From Candidatus Gallacutalibacter stercoravium (GTDB lineage: Bacteria > Bacillota > Clostridia > Oscillospirales > Acutalibacteraceae): a stretch of DNA of 64,000 bases. Below the pieces are notes generated by a model. That model worked only from the letters and a program-made list of their open reading frames with translations, was not told the DNA's origin and did no database searches. Every line of letters begins with the position of its first letter. Position 1 is the stretch's first letter. The position numbers were made by a program, and so were the translations under genes. The DNA is taken from the NCBI GenBank assembly GCA_018716975.1, contig DVJE01000003.1, forward strand, positions 1 to 64,000, in the 5' to 3' direction. Shown here in pieces: positions 63,662-64,000 of the stretch.

Positions 63662-64000
63662 ATGGATGCTTCCTACCCGCGTTTTTTCCTAGGCGCGAAC
63701 GCGCCGGGCGGTTTTGTATCTCGTTTTGACCACCTCTATTCCCCGCAGGAAGGCTGGTTTGCTTATATCTTAAAAGGCGGACCCGGCACAGGCAAATCTT
63801 CATTGATGAAGCGGGCCGCAGAAGAAGCGCATTGCGCCAACATACCGGTGGAGTTAATCCACTGTTCCTCTGATCCCGATTCACTAGACGCCGTTATCTT
63901 TCCCCGCTGCAAAGCCTGCATCGTAGACGGCACAGCCCCTCACACGCTGGATCCCCGATACCCCGGCGTGGCCGATGCCATCGTCAACTTAGGCGAATGC
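63662..64000 (+). CDS. P-loop ATPase, PRK06851-like (cut by window end)
   Basis: The first 113 codons of a gene that continues past the window. The translation starts MDASYPRFFLGANAPGGFVS and contains Walker A LKGGPGTGKSSLMKR (about residues 38-52) and the conserved ELIHCSSDPDSLDAV stretch with its DGTAPHTLDPRYPG segment. This pattern is the PRK06851/YtxH-unrelated ATPase group widespread in Clostridia; function unknown. AGGATAGG nine bases before ATG supports the start. No neighbour tells its job. Confidence 0.8.
   Translation, partial: MDASYPRFFLGANAPGGFVSRFDHLYSPQEGWFAYILKGGPGTGKSSLMKRAAEEAHCANIPVELIHCSSDPDSLDAVIFPRCKACIVDGTAPHTLDPRYPGVADAIVNLGEC

Noticed and set aside
63459..63884. 141-codon minus-strand frame at the right end
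   Set aside because: It is antisense to the P-loop ATPase gene starting at 63662, which has a Walker A motif and a ribosome binding site.

Overview
The window reads as about 64 kb of chromosome from a Gram-positive anaerobe of the class Clostridia. Supporting signs are a ctsR-mcsA-mcsB-clpC operon with a CtsR operator, glpP, DUF1836 and TSCPD-family proteins, rubrerythrin, a V-type ATPase, Na+-decarboxylase subunits and an SPxTG-type sortase signal. Base composition looks near 50% G+C, and many genes use TTG or GTG starts behind strong AGGAGG-type sites. A member of Oscillospirales is my best guess, by inference only. I saw no rRNA or tRNA genes and no complete insertion sequence.

Layout. 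1-475: distal end of a type I-C-like CRISPR array. 476-8280: LysR regulator, rubrerythrin with a PerR-like operator, the CtsR/ClpC protein-quality operon, and a tiny Cys-rich membrane peptide. 8371-12862: M23/LysM/G5 cell-wall peptidase, luxS, a phospholipase C-like protein, a TSCPD protein and a PHP phosphoesterase. 13193-19767: potassium uptake (TrkA, TrkH), then a large fusion of an endonuclease Q-like PHP nuclease to a UvrD/Rep-type helicase. 20002-25863: solitary PTS EIIC, Na+-decarboxylase beta and gamma/delta subunits, AraC regulator plus DUF1836 protein, and GlpP. 26054-34090: ABC-F protein, HPr-like protein without the catalytic His, MtaB, MFS permease, acetyltransferase, CDF metal efflux and YgjP-like metalloprotease. 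34175-43131: nine-gene V-type ATPase operon (H-I-K-E-C-F-A-B-D) whose K subunit keeps the known Na+ ligands. 43239-46726: HAD phosphatase, MBL-fold protein with a Cys-rich tail, and an AT-rich patch carrying degraded coding DNA and a second HAD gene. 46857-52885: giant MORN-repeat protein, secreted cohesin/cadherin-like protein and MscS channel. 53573-58328: hexuronate catabolism (kduI, kduD, mutarotase-like), a divergent enolase-superfamily dehydratase and PduL. 58644-64000: family 4 uracil-DNA glycosylase, a cobalamin riboswitch controlling a 1177-residue wall-anchored transcobalamin-like protein, and a partial P-loop ATPase.

Functional themes. Na+ handling may be coupled: a Na+-type V-ATPase, Na+-pump decarboxylase subunits and Trk potassium uptake lie in one window. 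Two genes address DNA base deamination (EndoQ-helicase fusion and Fe-S UDG). The most striking unit is the B12 riboswitch followed by a surface protein with DUF4430-like and alpha/alpha-barrel domains, the same two folds that make up animal transcobalamin. I propose it is a cell-wall corrinoid-capture protein.
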